A stretch of DNA of 64,000 nucleotides from an uncultured Sphingomonadaceae bacterium (GTDB lineage: Bacteria; Pseudomonadota; Alphaproteobacteria; Sphingomonadales; Sphingomonadaceae). Below the pieces are notes generated by a model. That model did not search any database. It had not been told where the DNA came from and worked only from the letters and a program-made list of their open reading frames with translations. The DNA is taken from positions 124,001 through 188,000 of the forward strand of contig CANLCX010000004.1 in assembly GCA_947489315.1 (NCBI GenBank), written 5' to 3'. Positions 39,978 through 49,370 of this stretch are shown piece by piece. The stretch's first letter is position 1, and every line of letters begins with the position of its first letter. The position numbers were made by a program, and so were the translations under genes.

Positions 39978-41747
39978 CTAGTTTTTCTTTCCTTCAATCC
40001 AACGGTTCACTTGCGCCTCCAATATATCGAGCGGCACCGCGCCTTGGCCTAGCACCACGTCGTGAAATTCGCGTAGATCAAATTTCGCGCCCAATGTTTC
40101 TGTCGCTTTTCTGCGTAATTCGCGGATTTTCAGTTCGCCCATTTTATAGGCCAGCGCCTGTCCGGGCCAGCTGATATAGCGGTTCACTTCGGCCTCGATA
40201 TTGGCGGGGCTAAGGGCTGTATTGTCGGTCATGAAGTCAATTGCCCGCTGTTTGCTCCAGCCTTTGCTATGGATGCCGGTATCGACCACCAGCCGCGTGG
40301 CGCGCCACATTTCATAGGATAGCCTCCCCATATCCTTGGCCGGCGTGTCATATAGACCCATTTCAATGCCGAGACGCTCGGAATAAAGGCCCCAGCCTTC
40401 GACAAAGGCGGTGAAAAACGCACCGTGCTTCCGGAAGTCCGGCATGTCGAGTTCCTGCTGCAAGGCGATCTGCATATGGTGACCGGGCACCGCCTCGTGG
40501 ACGCTCAGAGCAGGGATTTCCCAGAACGGCCGTTGGTCCAGTTTCGATGTGTTGACATAATAGAAACCGGCAATGCCGACATCGGGCGATCCTGGATTAT
40601 AATAAGCGGTGGTCGTGCCTTCTGCCGTTTCCGCTGGTATCTTCTTGATGCCATAGGGCAGGCGCGCAAGCTTGCCGATGATCGAGGGCATTTTGCCGTC
40701 AATAATCTTGGTCACCCGTGCGACTTTTTCCATCAGCTCTTCGGGGGTTTTGGCATAATATTTTGGGTTGGTACGCAGATCCTCGATAAAGGCTTCGCGG
40801 GTTTCAAACCCGGCCTGTTTGGAAACCTCCACCATCTCTGCGCGAATGCGCGCGACTTCGGACAGGCCGATATTGTGAATCTCGTCCGCCGACTTTTCGG
40901 TAGTTGTCATTTGACGGATGCGGAAATCATAATATTTGTCGCCGCCGGGCTGGGCAGACACGTCGGGTGCCTTGGCGCATTTGGGTGCATATTGTCCAGT
41001 ATACCAATCAAGATGCTCTTTCAGCGCTGGGTTGATGTTCGTACTTATCGCCTCGGCCGCGCTGGCAGCAAGACTATCAAAAGCCGCCTGATCAATGCCG
41101 TCCGGCTTGGTGCGTTTGAACGGTTCGAAGAAGCGCGAATCCCTTGGGTCTTCCTTGATCAATCCGGAAATGCTGGTCTCATAGCCAACCATTGAAACGC
41201 AGGGCTGCACATAGCCGCCTTGCAGCGCCTGATTGGCAACGGCTATCGACTGCCGGTGAACCATCCCGTATTTTGTCAGGCGATTGACATAAGTCTGATA
41301 GTCCTGTGCGTTGCGGAATGGCAGATTGTTTTGCATGCTCGCAAAATTCTGGTGCCAGCCACCGCGGTTGGTGAAGTTGATGGTACGTTGGCCATAAGTG
41401 CTGGCCTCAACCTGTTCCGCGAGACTGCGGTGGAGGATACCGTAATTGGTTTTATCATCTTCCGAGAGACTATTCTGATCGATCTTGTCGAGTTGAACTA
41501 ACCAAGCCTTAGCTTTCTCGACCCGCTTGTCCTCTGCCTCAAGACTATTGTCGCTAACGCGGCCATCTGGATCATCGACGCCCAGCGATGAAGCAAATTC
41601 AGGATATTGTTTCAGGCTATAGGTCCAAAAATCATCGATAATCTGATGCAGTTCGGCTGACTTTTGCGGTGTATTTTGCGCCGCCGCTGGCATGCTGAGA
41701 GCCAGCGCCGATATTGAAACCAATGTTGTGAAATGTGCCCGTAGCAT
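39978..41747 (-). CDS. DUF885 family secreted metallopeptidase-like protein
   Basis: A 589-residue protein with a Sec signal (MLRAHFTTLVSISALALSMPAAA, cleaved before QN). The domain contains the zinc-type motif ALSVHEAVPGHHMQIALQQE, with downstream FTAFVEGWGLYSERLGIEMGLY, giving HExxxGHH and a distal Glu. DUF885 proteins are related to thermolysin-like or M32-like carboxypeptidases and some hydrolyse peptides; the exact reaction here is unknown. The ATG at 41747 has GGGAG seven bases upstream. The gene stands alone. Confidence 0.9.
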   Translation of the reverse strand: MLRAHFTTLVSISALALSMPAAAQNTPQKSAELHQIIDDFWTYSLKQYPEFASSLGVDDPDGRVSDNSLEAEDKRVEKAKAWLVQLDKIDQNSLSEDDKTNYGILHRSLAEQVEASTYGQRTINFTNRGGWHQNFASMQNNLPFRNAQDYQTYVNRLTKYGMVHRQSIAVANQALQGGYVQPCVSMVGYETSISGLIKEDPRDSRFFEPFKRTKPDGIDQAAFDSLAASAAEAISTNINPALKEHLDWYTGQYAPKCAKAPDVSAQPGGDKYYDFRIRQMTTTEKSADEIHNIGLSEVARIRAEMVEVSKQAGFETREAFIEDLRTNPKYYAKTPEELMEKVARVTKIIDGKMPSIIGKLARLPYGIKKIPAETAEGTTTAYYNPGSPDVGIAGFYYVNTSKLDQRPFWEIPALSVHEAVPGHHMQIALQQELDMPDFRKHGAFFTAFVEGWGLYSERLGIEMGLYDTPAKDMGRLSYEMWRATRLVVDTGIHSKGWSKQRAIDFMTDNTALSPANIEAEVNRYISWPGQALAYKMGELKIRELRRKATETLGAKFDLREFHDVVLGQGAVPLDILEAQVNRWIEGKKN

Positions 41748-41829
41748 GCCGATCTCCCTGAAAAATATCACTTGATACTATCGTGAATATTCGACGCCCA
41801 CTGTCAAGCACCATTCTGGCAGAATGCTG

Positions 41830-43356
41830 CTAAATAAGCCTTTCACGCAGCGCCATGGCCATGCGCATCGGAATATCATTAATCTTGAGCGGTGCCATTG
41901 GCGACCCACCGGCAATGCCGACGCTGACGGTCGCCAGATCAAGGGGATGGTCCAGCGGCGATTGTCCCACATCGACGGTTTGAATCTTGCGGATCGGCAA
42001 TATCGTAAGCTTGCGCCGCCACCAGCCCGCTCGTACGAACAGCTGTTCATCGGTCAGCGCATATTGGTGATGGCGCCAGTTCAAGACACACACGGCAATG
42101 ATCGGCACCGCGAGCAATATCAGCGCATAAAAACCAGGATGGACAAAGCGGCCAAGGCCGATGCTCACGGTGCCCAATATGATCATCAAAATAATCGCAT
42201 CACGCCACCAAAGCGCCGGATCGACCCTATGAAAGTCGAGATCGGGCGGGACATTGGCGATATCTGTCTCAGCCAATATAGGATCGACTTCGTCCATTTG
42301 CGCGCAGGGAGCGGCGCTATGGTCGCTCTCGCCGCTGCCATCGCTGGCGAGCGACTGGAATTTGAGATGGTACCAGCCAAAACGCTGGCGGATCGGTCCG
42401 GTTCTCAAGATCGCCGCCTGTACTCGGTGGATCGGCATGACCATGTCGGTCAGCGTAAACAAACCGCGCCGCCGCCGGAAGCCCGGTTGGCCGGTATCGA
42501 CGCGGTGAAGGCGAAAGCCATATTCGCGAATGAAGGTGCGGATGATACCGCTACCGAGGCCAACCGCAATCAGCGAGACCAGCGCGCCAATGGCTCCGGC
42601 AATTTGCGCCGAGAAGCTGAGGCCGTTCACGACATCCTGCTGCGACAACTGTTCCGCCCAATACCATGGATTGAAAAAATCGTCCGGCAGCAGGAAATCA
42701 AGGTTTTGGGCAATGGCGGCTAAAATGGCGAGCAGAACGAAGGAAAAGTTGAACAGGCCGGCGATGAATATCCGCCGGTTGTCCATAGCAAAGAGCGGTG
42801 GGCGTTCCTCAATTTCGGTGGCAGGGGCTGCTGTTTCCACACCATCCTCTGCAATTGCAGAAATGCCGGATTTATAGTCGCGCACCATGTCCCGCAGCGC
42901 CGCGGCATCAGTCAGTGCCAGTGCGTCCAGCTTGCCATCTTCGCCAGCCGATGCCCCGGTTTCCAGTTTTACTGTGGCGAGGCCCAATATGCGGCTGACC
43001 AGCTTTTGTTCCAGACTGACGTCCTGAATCCGGTCAAATGGAATAGAGCGATTATTGCGGCTCAGTAGGCCGCTTTTGATGCGGATTTCCTTGGGACCAA
43101 CATGATAGGTAAAGCGCGACCAGATCAGCGCGGTTATCCCGATGATAAACGCCATCAAAGTCAGGGCTGCCAGTCCGGCGTAAACGATATTCTGATCGAA
43201 CACGCTGAAATAAAGCACGCCCATGGCGATTAGATTCTGACCCATAGCGGCAACCGATTTCAGGATGATGCTAAGCGGATGCAGCCGGCGGAAGGACGCG
43301 TTGTCCTCCGCTTCTGGCAATATCGGTTCTGCTGTTGTTACGGGCGCGTCATTCAT
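41830..43356 (-). CDS. Bacterial PH-domain membrane protein, long form (YdbT type)
   Basis: A 508-residue inner-membrane protein with repeated bPH2 domains. Helix pairs (LHPLSIILKSVAAMGQNLIAM..., FIAGLFNFSFVLLAILAAIAQ, AIILMIILGTVSIGLG) alternate with PH-like strands: GPKEIRIKSGLLSRNNRSIPFDRIQDVSLEQKLVSRIL and QYALTDEQLFVRAGWWRRKLTILPIRKIQTVDVGQSPLD. The motif IPFxRIQxV is repeated, as in YdbT. Function in the family is not known. It overlaps the preceding PH gene by ATGA, so the two proteins are probably a pair. Confidence 0.88.
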   Translation of the reverse strand: MNDAPVTTAEPILPEAEDNASFRRLHPLSIILKSVAAMGQNLIAMGVLYFSVFDQNIVYAGLAALTLMAFIIGITALIWSRFTYHVGPKEIRIKSGLLSRNNRSIPFDRIQDVSLEQKLVSRILGLATVKLETGASAGEDGKLDALALTDAAALRDMVRDYKSGISAIAEDGVETAAPATEIEERPPLFAMDNRRIFIAGLFNFSFVLLAILAAIAQNLDFLLPDDFFNPWYWAEQLSQQDVVNGLSFSAQIAGAIGALVSLIAVGLGSGIIRTFIREYGFRLHRVDTGQPGFRRRRGLFTLTDMVMPIHRVQAAILRTGPIRQRFGWYHLKFQSLASDGSGESDHSAAPCAQMDEVDPILAETDIANVPPDLDFHRVDPALWWRDAIILMIILGTVSIGLGRFVHPGFYALILLAVPIIAVCVLNWRHHQYALTDEQLFVRAGWWRRKLTILPIRKIQTVDVGQSPLDHPLDLATVSVGIAGGSPMAPLKINDIPMRMAMALRERLI

Positions 43357-43886
43357 ATCATGTCTTGACGGATATGACCCTTGATCGTGTCGCGCATCGC
43401 TTCGGCATCCGGGGTGCTGAGGCCCGGTAGGGTGACAATGCTGTTATGTGTCCCCGCCGTATGGACGATCAGGGTCGATAGCCCAAATATCCGTTGAAAA
43501 GGACCCTGCGCGACATCGATATGCTGGATGCGGTTAAACGGCACGATCGTGTCGGTCCGCCACATAAACCCGCGCAAGACGCGCAACTGTTCATCCCCCA
43601 TATCATAGCCCCAACGACGATAGATGCGGCCGGGGAGGAAGGTAAAAAGAAACAGTCCAATGGCCGCAACCGGTCCAATGATGGATCCCAACGCCAGCGG
43701 CAATTCATTGCGGATAGCGAATTCGACGGCGATCCCCGCGATGATCAAAATGGCTGCGAAGATTCCGGCATTTAGGCGGATAAGCGATTTTTGCGGCGGA
43801 TGGAGCGGTGTCAGACCCTGATTATAGGTCTGCGCCTTGTCTTGCTCCATTTCTGCGAGGGGGTCGATGGCGATATCGTTCATCAT
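43353..43886 (-). CDS. Bacterial PH-domain membrane protein, short form (YdbS type)
   Basis: A 177-residue protein with two helices (GIFAAILIIAGIAVEFAI; LGSIIGPVAAIGLFLFTF) followed by one bPH2 domain, YDMGDEQLRVLRGFMWRTDTIVPFNRIQHIDVAQGPFQRIFGL. The short-plus-long arrangement, with the ATGA overlap into the YdbT-type gene, matches the ydbS-ydbT pair of other bacteria. Function is unknown. Two ATG codons occur in tandem at the start. Confidence 0.88.
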   Translation of the reverse strand: MMNDIAIDPLAEMEQDKAQTYNQGLTPLHPPQKSLIRLNAGIFAAILIIAGIAVEFAIRNELPLALGSIIGPVAAIGLFLFTFLPGRIYRRWGYDMGDEQLRVLRGFMWRTDTIVPFNRIQHIDVAQGPFQRIFGLSTLIVHTAGTHNSIVTLPGLSTPDAEAMRDTIKGHIRQDMI

Positions 43887-43968
43887 TTCACTATGCCTAA
43901 GCTGTGTTATTTAGGCAAGACAGATAGGGATTGTGCCGTATCAACCGCGCGGCTGGGCGGTATAAAAC

Positions 43969-44973
43969 CTAACGCGCCAACGCCGCTTCCGCTTCTTCGG
44001 TCAGCGTCTTGATAATATCAGCGACGCTTTCCTCCGCCTTGACCATGCCGACCGATTGCCCGGCCATGACGGAACCATTTTCGACATCGCCATCAATCAC
44101 TGCCTTGCGCAGTGCCCCGGCCCAGAAATGTTCGATCTGCAATTGCGCTTCGCCCATTTCTATCTCGCCAGAATCGAGCAGCTTGGCAACTTCAATCTGT
44201 TTGCGGGTAAATTCCTCTGTGCCTTTGTTTTTCAGCGCACGCACTGGAATGACGGGTAGCCGCGGATCGACCTGAACGCTCGTGATCGCATCGCGAGCAT
44301 TGCCGCGAATAAAGGCCTTCTTGAAGTTTTCATGCGCGATGGATTCATGCGCACAGACAAAACGGGTGCCCAGCTGCACCCCGCTTGCGCCCATTTCGAG
44401 ATAGCTGGCAATGGCTTCGCCGCGCGCGATCCCGCCTGCTACGAATACCGGTAATTGATCGGCAATTTCCGGAAGGATTTCTTGTGCGAGCACAGAGGTT
44501 GAAACTGGCCCGATATGGCCGCCTGCTTCCATGCCCTCAATAACAATGGCATCAACGCCGGAGCGGATGAATTTCTTGGCCAATGCCATGGCGGGCGCGA
44601 AGCAAATCACCTTGGCCCCGATTTCCTTGATCGCTTCCAAGCTGCCTTTTGGCGGTAGGCCGCCAGCGAGCACAACATGGGTTATGTTATGATTGCCGCA
44701 TACTTCGATCAGCTTCATCAAATCAGGATGCATGGTGATCAGGTTGACGCCAAAAGGCTTGGTCGCAAGCTTTTTGGTCTCGGCAATTTCGGTGTCGAGC
44801 AATTCCGGTGTCATTGCGCCGCAAGCTATAACGCCAAAGCCGCCCGCGTTGGAAATGGCGCTGACCAGATTGCGCTCGGAAACCCAGCTCATGGCGCCGC
44901 ACATGATCGCGGTTTCGCTGCCAAGCAGATCGGTGCCGCGTTTCATGAGAGTCGAAAGTTTGGACTGAGTCAT
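43969..44973 (-). CDS. NAD(P)H-dependent flavin oxidoreductase (nitronate monooxygenase family)
   Basis: A 334-residue FMN-dependent TIM-barrel protein. The FMN-binding pattern is clear: AIMCGAMSWVSERNLVSAISNAGGFG, then VIEGMEAGGHIGP, VFVAGGIARGEAIASYLEMGASGVQLGTRFV. Family members oxidise nitronates or act as enoyl-ACP reductases (FabK). Which applies here is not clear from sequence, and FabK-like function cannot be excluded. It starts three bases after the lysC stop. Confidence 0.92.
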   Translation of the reverse strand: MTQSKLSTLMKRGTDLLGSETAIMCGAMSWVSERNLVSAISNAGGFGVIACGAMTPELLDTEIAETKKLATKPFGVNLITMHPDLMKLIEVCGNHNITHVVLAGGLPPKGSLEAIKEIGAKVICFAPAMALAKKFIRSGVDAIVIEGMEAGGHIGPVSTSVLAQEILPEIADQLPVFVAGGIARGEAIASYLEMGASGVQLGTRFVCAHESIAHENFKKAFIRGNARDAITSVQVDPRLPVIPVRALKNKGTEEFTRKQIEVAKLLDSGEIEMGEAQLQIEHFWAGALRKAVIDGDVENGSVMAGQSVGMVKAEESVADIIKTLTEEAEAALAR

Positions 44974-44976
44974 AAG

Positions 44977-46245
44977 TTAAGCTGCATCCTCTGCATCCAG
45001 GCCATAAGCGGTGTGAAGCACCCGCAGCGCCAGTTCGGTATAATCTTCCTCGATCAGCACGCTGACCTTGATTTCTGACGTCGTGATCGCCTGAATATTG
45101 ACGCCGCGATCGGCCAGCGATTTAAACATGGTCGAGGCCACGCCGGCATGGCTTTTCATACCGACACCGACGACAGAGATTTTCGCTACATTTGTATCGG
45201 AAATCAGCCGGTTATATCCGATGCTCTCTTGGGCCTTTTCGAGTACCTGCATGGTCCGGTCGAGATCGCTGGTAGGGGCTGTGAAGGTCACATCGGTCTC
45301 GCCTTTTTCACGGCCGACGTTCTGAATGATCATATCGACATTAATCGCGGCCTCGGCCAGCGGCTCAAATATGTTCGCAACCGCACCCGGTTTATCAGGC
45401 ACGCGGGTCAGGGTGATTTTGGATTCATTTTTATCATGGGCAATGCCGGTGATTAGCTGACGCTCCATATCCTCTTTCTCCATTTCGCTTTCGCTGACGA
45501 TCATCGTTCCGGGCAGGTCATCGGCGGTATAATTAACGCCTTCCTCAGTGAACGAGGAGAGCACCTGAATTTTAACATTTTCCTTCATCGCTAGACCGAC
45601 CGAGCGTGTCTGCAGCACCTTCGCGCCGACGCTTGCCAATTCTAGCATTTCTTCAAAGGTGACCGTTTTCAACTTGCGCGCCTTTGTCACTATGCGCGGG
45701 TCAGTGGTATAAACGCCGTCCACATCGGTATAAATATCGCAGCGATCGGCTTTGACAGCTGCCGCAATGGCCACCGCGCTGGTATCGGATCCACCGCGGC
45801 CTAGCGTGGTGATCCGGCCATCCTGGCTAATGCCTTGAAAGCCCGGGATAATAGCGATCTCTCCGCTTTTCATAGAGGCGGTCAGGGCATCGGCATCAAT
45901 GGCCTCAATCCGCGCCTTGCTATGTGCCTCAATGGTGCGGATCGGCATTTGCCAGCCCAGCCAGCTGCGTGCTTTGGCGCCAAGTGATTGCAAGGCAATG
46001 GCGAGTAAGCCCGATGTGACTTGTTCGCCGCTTGCGACCACGACATCATATTCCGCGGCATCATAAAGCGAGCTTGCTTCGCGGCAGAAATTCACCAACC
46101 GGTCGGTGTCGCCAGCCATCGCTGAAACGACGACCGCGACTTCATGTCCGGCATCGGCCTGTTGCTTGACGATCTGCGCGACGCGGCGGATGCGTTCAAT
46201 TCCCGCCATCGACGTGCCGCCAAATTTCATCACTATCCGTGCCAT
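44977..46245 (-). CDS. lysC: Aspartate kinase
   Basis: Phosphorylates aspartate at the start of the lysine, threonine and methionine pathways. It has 422 residues: a kinase domain beginning IVMKFGGTSMAGIERI (KFGGTSM at 7-13) with TLGRGGSDTSAVAIA and CDIYTDVDGVYTTDPRIV, and two C-terminal ACT domains (about 265-340, ITGIAHDKNESKITLTRVPD; 345-422, KISVVGVGMKSHAGVA), which bind the feedback inhibitor. It diverges from ubiG over 71 bases. Confidence 0.97.
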   Translation of the reverse strand: MARIVMKFGGTSMAGIERIRRVAQIVKQQADAGHEVAVVVSAMAGDTDRLVNFCREASSLYDAAEYDVVVASGEQVTSGLLAIALQSLGAKARSWLGWQMPIRTIEAHSKARIEAIDADALTASMKSGEIAIIPGFQGISQDGRITTLGRGGSDTSAVAIAAAVKADRCDIYTDVDGVYTTDPRIVTKARKLKTVTFEEMLELASVGAKVLQTRSVGLAMKENVKIQVLSSFTEEGVNYTADDLPGTMIVSESEMEKEDMERQLITGIAHDKNESKITLTRVPDKPGAVANIFEPLAEAAINVDMIIQNVGREKGETDVTFTAPTSDLDRTMQVLEKAQESIGYNRLISDTNVAKISVVGVGMKSHAGVASTMFKSLADRGVNIQAITTSEIKVSVLIEEDYTELALRVLHTAYGLDAEDAA

Positions 46246-46316
46246 GATGCTAGTTATCTGTCTTTCTGTTGAAAAAGGGTCTGAACGAGACGCGTTGGCT
46301 GTGATAAAGAGGGGTT

Positions 46317-47090
46317 ATGACAAACGCAAGCACCAGCATAGCCACAAGTTCTAGCCCAGTTTCAGGCGCAACCAAAAGCACGATAAACCCTGAAGAAGCC
46401 GCTCATTTCGGCGCTTTGGCGGCGGAATGGTGGGACCCGAACGGATCGTCCGCCATGCTCCACCGGCTCAATCCGGTGCGGCTGGGTTATATACGGGATG
46501 CGATCAACCAGCATTTCGGTGTGGATGCCGCCAATTTGCGACCGCTCGCGGGCAAGCGGGCGCTTGATGTCGGTTGCGGGGCCGGACTGGTTTGTGAACC
46601 GTTGGCCCGTATGGGTGCGAAAGTGACTGGGCTGGATGCCGCACCGGAAAACATAGCGGCAGCGGCGGCGCATGCCGAACCCCAACGGTTGGATATTGAT
46701 TATCGCAACATTGGGATTGAGACGTTCGGAGAGAGCAGATTCGACTTGGTAACCTCACTTGAAGTGATTGAACATGTTGATGATCCTGATGGTTTCGTAA
46801 CCGGATTAGCCAATGCGCTGGCCGATGACGGCTTGATGATCCTCTCCACCCCCAATCGCACCACTATGTCGAAACTCATGTTGGTTGATCTGGCTGAAAT
46901 GACGGGCCGTATTCCCAAAGGTACGCATCATCATGATCAGTTTTTCACACCCATTGAGCTAGAAAAGCTGTTGGGTGAGGCGGGTTTGAAGGTAATCGAT
47001 ACCACCGGCATATCCTATAGCCCATCGCACGGTTTTTCCCTGTCCGACAATCTGGCGCTAAATTATCTGATGACTGTGGTGCTTAGATGA
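46317..47090 (+). CDS. ubiG: Ubiquinone biosynthesis O-methyltransferase UbiG
   Basis: A 257-residue SAM-dependent enzyme that performs both O-methylations of ubiquinone synthesis. The SAM motif I is LDVGCGAGLVCEPLARMGAKVTGLDA; EVIEHVDDPDGFV and ILSTPNRTTMSKLMLVDLAE follow. The lead HFGALAAEWWDPNGSSAMLHRLNPVRLGYI is the UbiG-specific opening. GAGG lies a few bases before the ATG. A GNAT gene overlaps its end by ATGA. Confidence 0.96.
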   Translation: MTNASTSIATSSSPVSGATKSTINPEEAAHFGALAAEWWDPNGSSAMLHRLNPVRLGYIRDAINQHFGVDAANLRPLAGKRALDVGCGAGLVCEPLARMGAKVTGLDAAPENIAAAAAHAEPQRLDIDYRNIGIETFGESRFDLVTSLEVIEHVDDPDGFVTGLANALADDGLMILSTPNRTTMSKLMLVDLAEMTGRIPKGTHHHDQFFTPIELEKLLGEAGLKVIDTTGISYSPSHGFSLSDNLALNYLMTVVLR

Positions 47091-47551
47091 CTACGAAGAT
47101 CCGGCCCTTTGTCGCAACCGATGCAGACGCTTGCCTGGCCTTGTTTGACAGCAATGTACCGCGTTATTTTGATTCAAGCGAACGGTCGGGTTTTGCCGAT
47201 TTTCTGGAGCAACCGGATGGACATTATTTTGTCATCGAGCAGGATTCGGAAGTTTGCGGCTGCGGCGGTTTTGTGAAAGCAGAGCGCGGACAAGCGCGCT
47301 TCACCTGGGGCATGGTCGACAATGCGCGTCATGGCGCCGGGCTCGGCCGGATGCTGGCTGAATATCGCCTGCAGGCAATCGAAGCATCAGGAGAATTTCA
47401 GGAAGCGGAGCTTTCCACGACCCCGCAAATAGCGCCCTTCTTCGCAAAATTTGGTTTTGAGACTGTGGGTATCGAGAAGGACGGCTTTGCACCCAATATG
47501 GACAAGGTCCAGATGGTCAAAAATATGTTGACGGCGCAGCCGGAAAGCTAG
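47087..47551 (+). CDS. GNAT-family N-acetyltransferase
   Basis: A 154-residue protein, TKIRPFVATDADACLALFDSNVPRYF at the start, with WGMVDNARHGAGLGRMLAEYRLQAIEA as acetyl-CoA motif A and FFAKFGFETVGIEKDGFAPNMD as motif B. It is translationally coupled to ubiG by the ATGA overlap; any role with ubiquinone synthesis is only inferred. It converges on the DUF3224 gene with 15 bases between stops. Confidence 0.87.
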   Translation: MTTKIRPFVATDADACLALFDSNVPRYFDSSERSGFADFLEQPDGHYFVIEQDSEVCGCGGFVKAERGQARFTWGMVDNARHGAGLGRMLAEYRLQAIEASGEFQEAELSTTPQIAPFFAKFGFETVGIEKDGFAPNMDKVQMVKNMLTAQPES

Positions 47552-47566
47552 TTTGGCCGCTGCGGT

Positions 47567-48037
47567 TTATTGGCTGTCTGGCAGGCTATATTCAATCGTA
47601 TAGCTATGCTTCCCGTCGGTCATCTGAATGTCCATGGTTCCGCTAATGCCGCTCAATTCATCGGTGCCGCTGTCCGGAACAATGATGATCGACAGGTCCT
47701 GACCATCTTTGGTCATTGTGCCGCGATGGGTGACGATGAAGCTTCCTTTTCTGCCGCTGAGCGAACCCTCTATGGTTTCCAGAGCGACGTAAACGCGTGC
47801 GCCGTTGGCCTCATTGCCGCCAGCCATCATCTGGCCAGTGCTGGTTCCTATAAGGTCGCCGGTGAAGGTCTTGTTCAGAGCCATGCGAGCCGGGCTTTCG
47901 CCTTCGCCGGATACGGGTTTCACATCAACTTCGAAAGCGCCGCTACCTTGTTGCATTTTCATTTCCTCCGCTATCGCCGGACCAGCTATCATCAGAGGTG
48001 CGGTCACCGCATAGACAAAAGGGCTGCTCGTCATCAA
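47567..48037 (-). CDS. DUF3224 domain protein with putative signal peptide
   Basis: A 156-residue protein. MTSSPFVYAVTAPLMIAGPAIA looks like a signal peptide with cleavage before EEMK. The rest is DUF3224: GSGAFEVDVKPVSGEGESPARMALNKTFTGDLIGTSTGQMM, then GRKGSFIVTHRGTMTKDGQDLSIIIVPDSGTDELSGISGTMDI and GKHSYTIEYSL. Family function is unknown (related to allene-oxide-cyclase-like barrels). Its start overlaps the stop of the GST-like gene by ATGA, which fixes the ATG at 48037. Confidence 0.82.
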   Translation of the reverse strand: MMTSSPFVYAVTAPLMIAGPAIAEEMKMQQGSGAFEVDVKPVSGEGESPARMALNKTFTGDLIGTSTGQMMAGGNEANGARVYVALETIEGSLSGRKGSFIVTHRGTMTKDGQDLSIIIVPDSGTDELSGISGTMDIQMTDGKHSYTIEYSLPDSQ

Positions 48038-48705
48038 AAGTCGACTTTCTCATAATGGGCGGGGGGCGTGATGACTTCCATGCGTTCCGACAATAAGGGC
48101 CGGAAAGAGGGCCGCGATTTGAACATGGCATACCAGGCCTTGGTCTGCTCATGGCCGGTCCAGTCGATCCCGCCGAGATAATCCGCGACGGAAATTTGTG
48201 CCGCAGCCGTCAGGTCTGCAAGGCTCATAGTTGCGCCGGCGAGCCAGCTGCGATGGTCAATCAGATAGTCGATATAGTCGAGATGAACGTTGGCGCGTCG
48301 CATCGCTTCGCGCAGCATCTTGGCATCGGGCGGAGCACGATGGACAATGCGTTTTTGCATGCGTTCGTACAGCATCGGTGCAGTGACATCGCCGTAAAAT
48401 TGTTCGTCAAACCAAGCCGTCAGTCTGCGAATTTCTGCCCGGTTGGTTGCCGTGCCATTGATCATCGGCGTCTTTTCGACAGTCTCTTCAATATATTCGC
48501 AAATCGCATTGCTATCGACCAGGACCGTTCCGCGTTCCGCGTGCCGCATGACCGGTGTTCGCCCTGCCGGGTTCATGTCCAGAAATTCGTCCCGCTGCAG
48601 CCATGGCGATTCGCGGACCAGCTCATAGCCGACCGACTTTTCACCCATTAGCAGGCGGACTTTGCGCGAAAACGGACAAAGAGGAAATTGGAATAACTGC
48701 CACAT
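48034..48705 (-). CDS. GST-family protein resembling FtsZ-binding FzlA
   Basis: A 223-residue GST-fold protein. The N-terminal domain starts WQLFQFPLCPFSRKVRLLMGEK and has LDMNPAGRTPVMRH and LVDSNAICEYIEE; the helical domain ends KSRPSFRPLLSERMEVITPP followed by AHYEKVDF. A C-terminus of the PPAHY-x-x-[LV]DF type is the hallmark of FzlA, the alphaproteobacterial protein that binds FtsZ filaments and supports constriction and does not act as an enzyme. So I favour a division role over detoxification. The DUF3224 gene follows with an ATGA overlap. Confidence 0.7.
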   Translation of the reverse strand: MWQLFQFPLCPFSRKVRLLMGEKSVGYELVRESPWLQRDEFLDMNPAGRTPVMRHAERGTVLVDSNAICEYIEETVEKTPMINGTATNRAEIRRLTAWFDEQFYGDVTAPMLYERMQKRIVHRAPPDAKMLREAMRRANVHLDYIDYLIDHRSWLAGATMSLADLTAAAQISVADYLGGIDWTGHEQTKAWYAMFKSRPSFRPLLSERMEVITPPAHYEKVDF

Positions 48706-48805
48706 GTTGTTGCTGTTAATCGGGAATGGGTTGCGGGGGAAGGGGGTTGATGCCGGAAAACGATAATAGACGGCCAGGCTTCATATTACTTGCGAATGGC
48801 AGGGC

Positions 48806-49243
48806 CTATTCCAGCTCGCCCATTCGGCGTTTCATTTTTTCGCCCATGGCCTTGAGCTGCGGCAGCATCGCGCCAAATTCGCTCGCCATGATACCCATCA
48901 TCGCGGTGCCTTTGCGCATGTTGTTCTCCATATCCGCGTTGAAATTGGGATTATCGCGTGCGGCCATATCGCCCAAAGTGGCGTCGGGATCGATGCGGGA
49001 AAATGTTTCCTCATCATCCATGCCTTCAGGCACGGCTTTCTCCACCGCAGCCGCAAATTGGCCGATTGGTAGGTCCATCATCGCGGTCATAAACCCTGAC
49101 ATCATGGCAACCATGCCGTCTTGAAAAGCGGGATCATTGAGTTTCTCAATCATCTCGGATTCCGGCGGCTGATCTTGCGCGAAAGCTGGTGCAGCGAGGC
49201 TCAGCGATACTGCCAAAAGGGGAAGAGCAAGAAAATGTCGCAT
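48806..49243 (-). CDS. Methionine-rich secreted protein, unknown function
   Basis: A 145-residue protein with a clear Sec signal (MRHFLALPLLAVSLSLAAPAFA, before QDQ). The mature part has 19-20 Met in about 123 residues, arranged as MVAMMSGFMTAMMDLPIGQF and MRKGTAMMGIMASEFGAMLPQLKAMGEKMKRRM; no Cys. Composition and pattern recall the Met-rich half of the DUF2059 protein at 54980, suggesting distant relation. A textbook AGGAGG lies six bases before the ATG. Binding of metals through Met is possible but unproven. Confidence 0.75.
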   Translation of the reverse strand: MRHFLALPLLAVSLSLAAPAFAQDQPPESEMIEKLNDPAFQDGMVAMMSGFMTAMMDLPIGQFAAAVEKAVPEGMDDEETFSRIDPDATLGDMAARDNPNFNADMENNMRKGTAMMGIMASEFGAMLPQLKAMGEKMKRRMGELE

Positions 49244-49370
49244 GTAGAGCCTCCTAGATAATTGTCGTTAGACTCTGTCTAGCAGGCTGCATCTGAGGCA
49301 AAGCTGAACCCGCAGGGGTTTTGGCAGCAAGGACTGTAAACAGTTGTAACGCCGCTAAAGGCTAAGCCAT

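Noticed and set aside
40425-41195. Plus-strand open frame of 256 codons
   Set aside because: It is antisense to the DUF885 gene, which has a signal peptide, metal motif and ribosome-binding site.
49306-49324. Possible terminator ACCC-GCAG-GGGT with T-run
   Set aside because: A four-pair stem is too weak, and the orientation does not match the end of a neighbouring gene.
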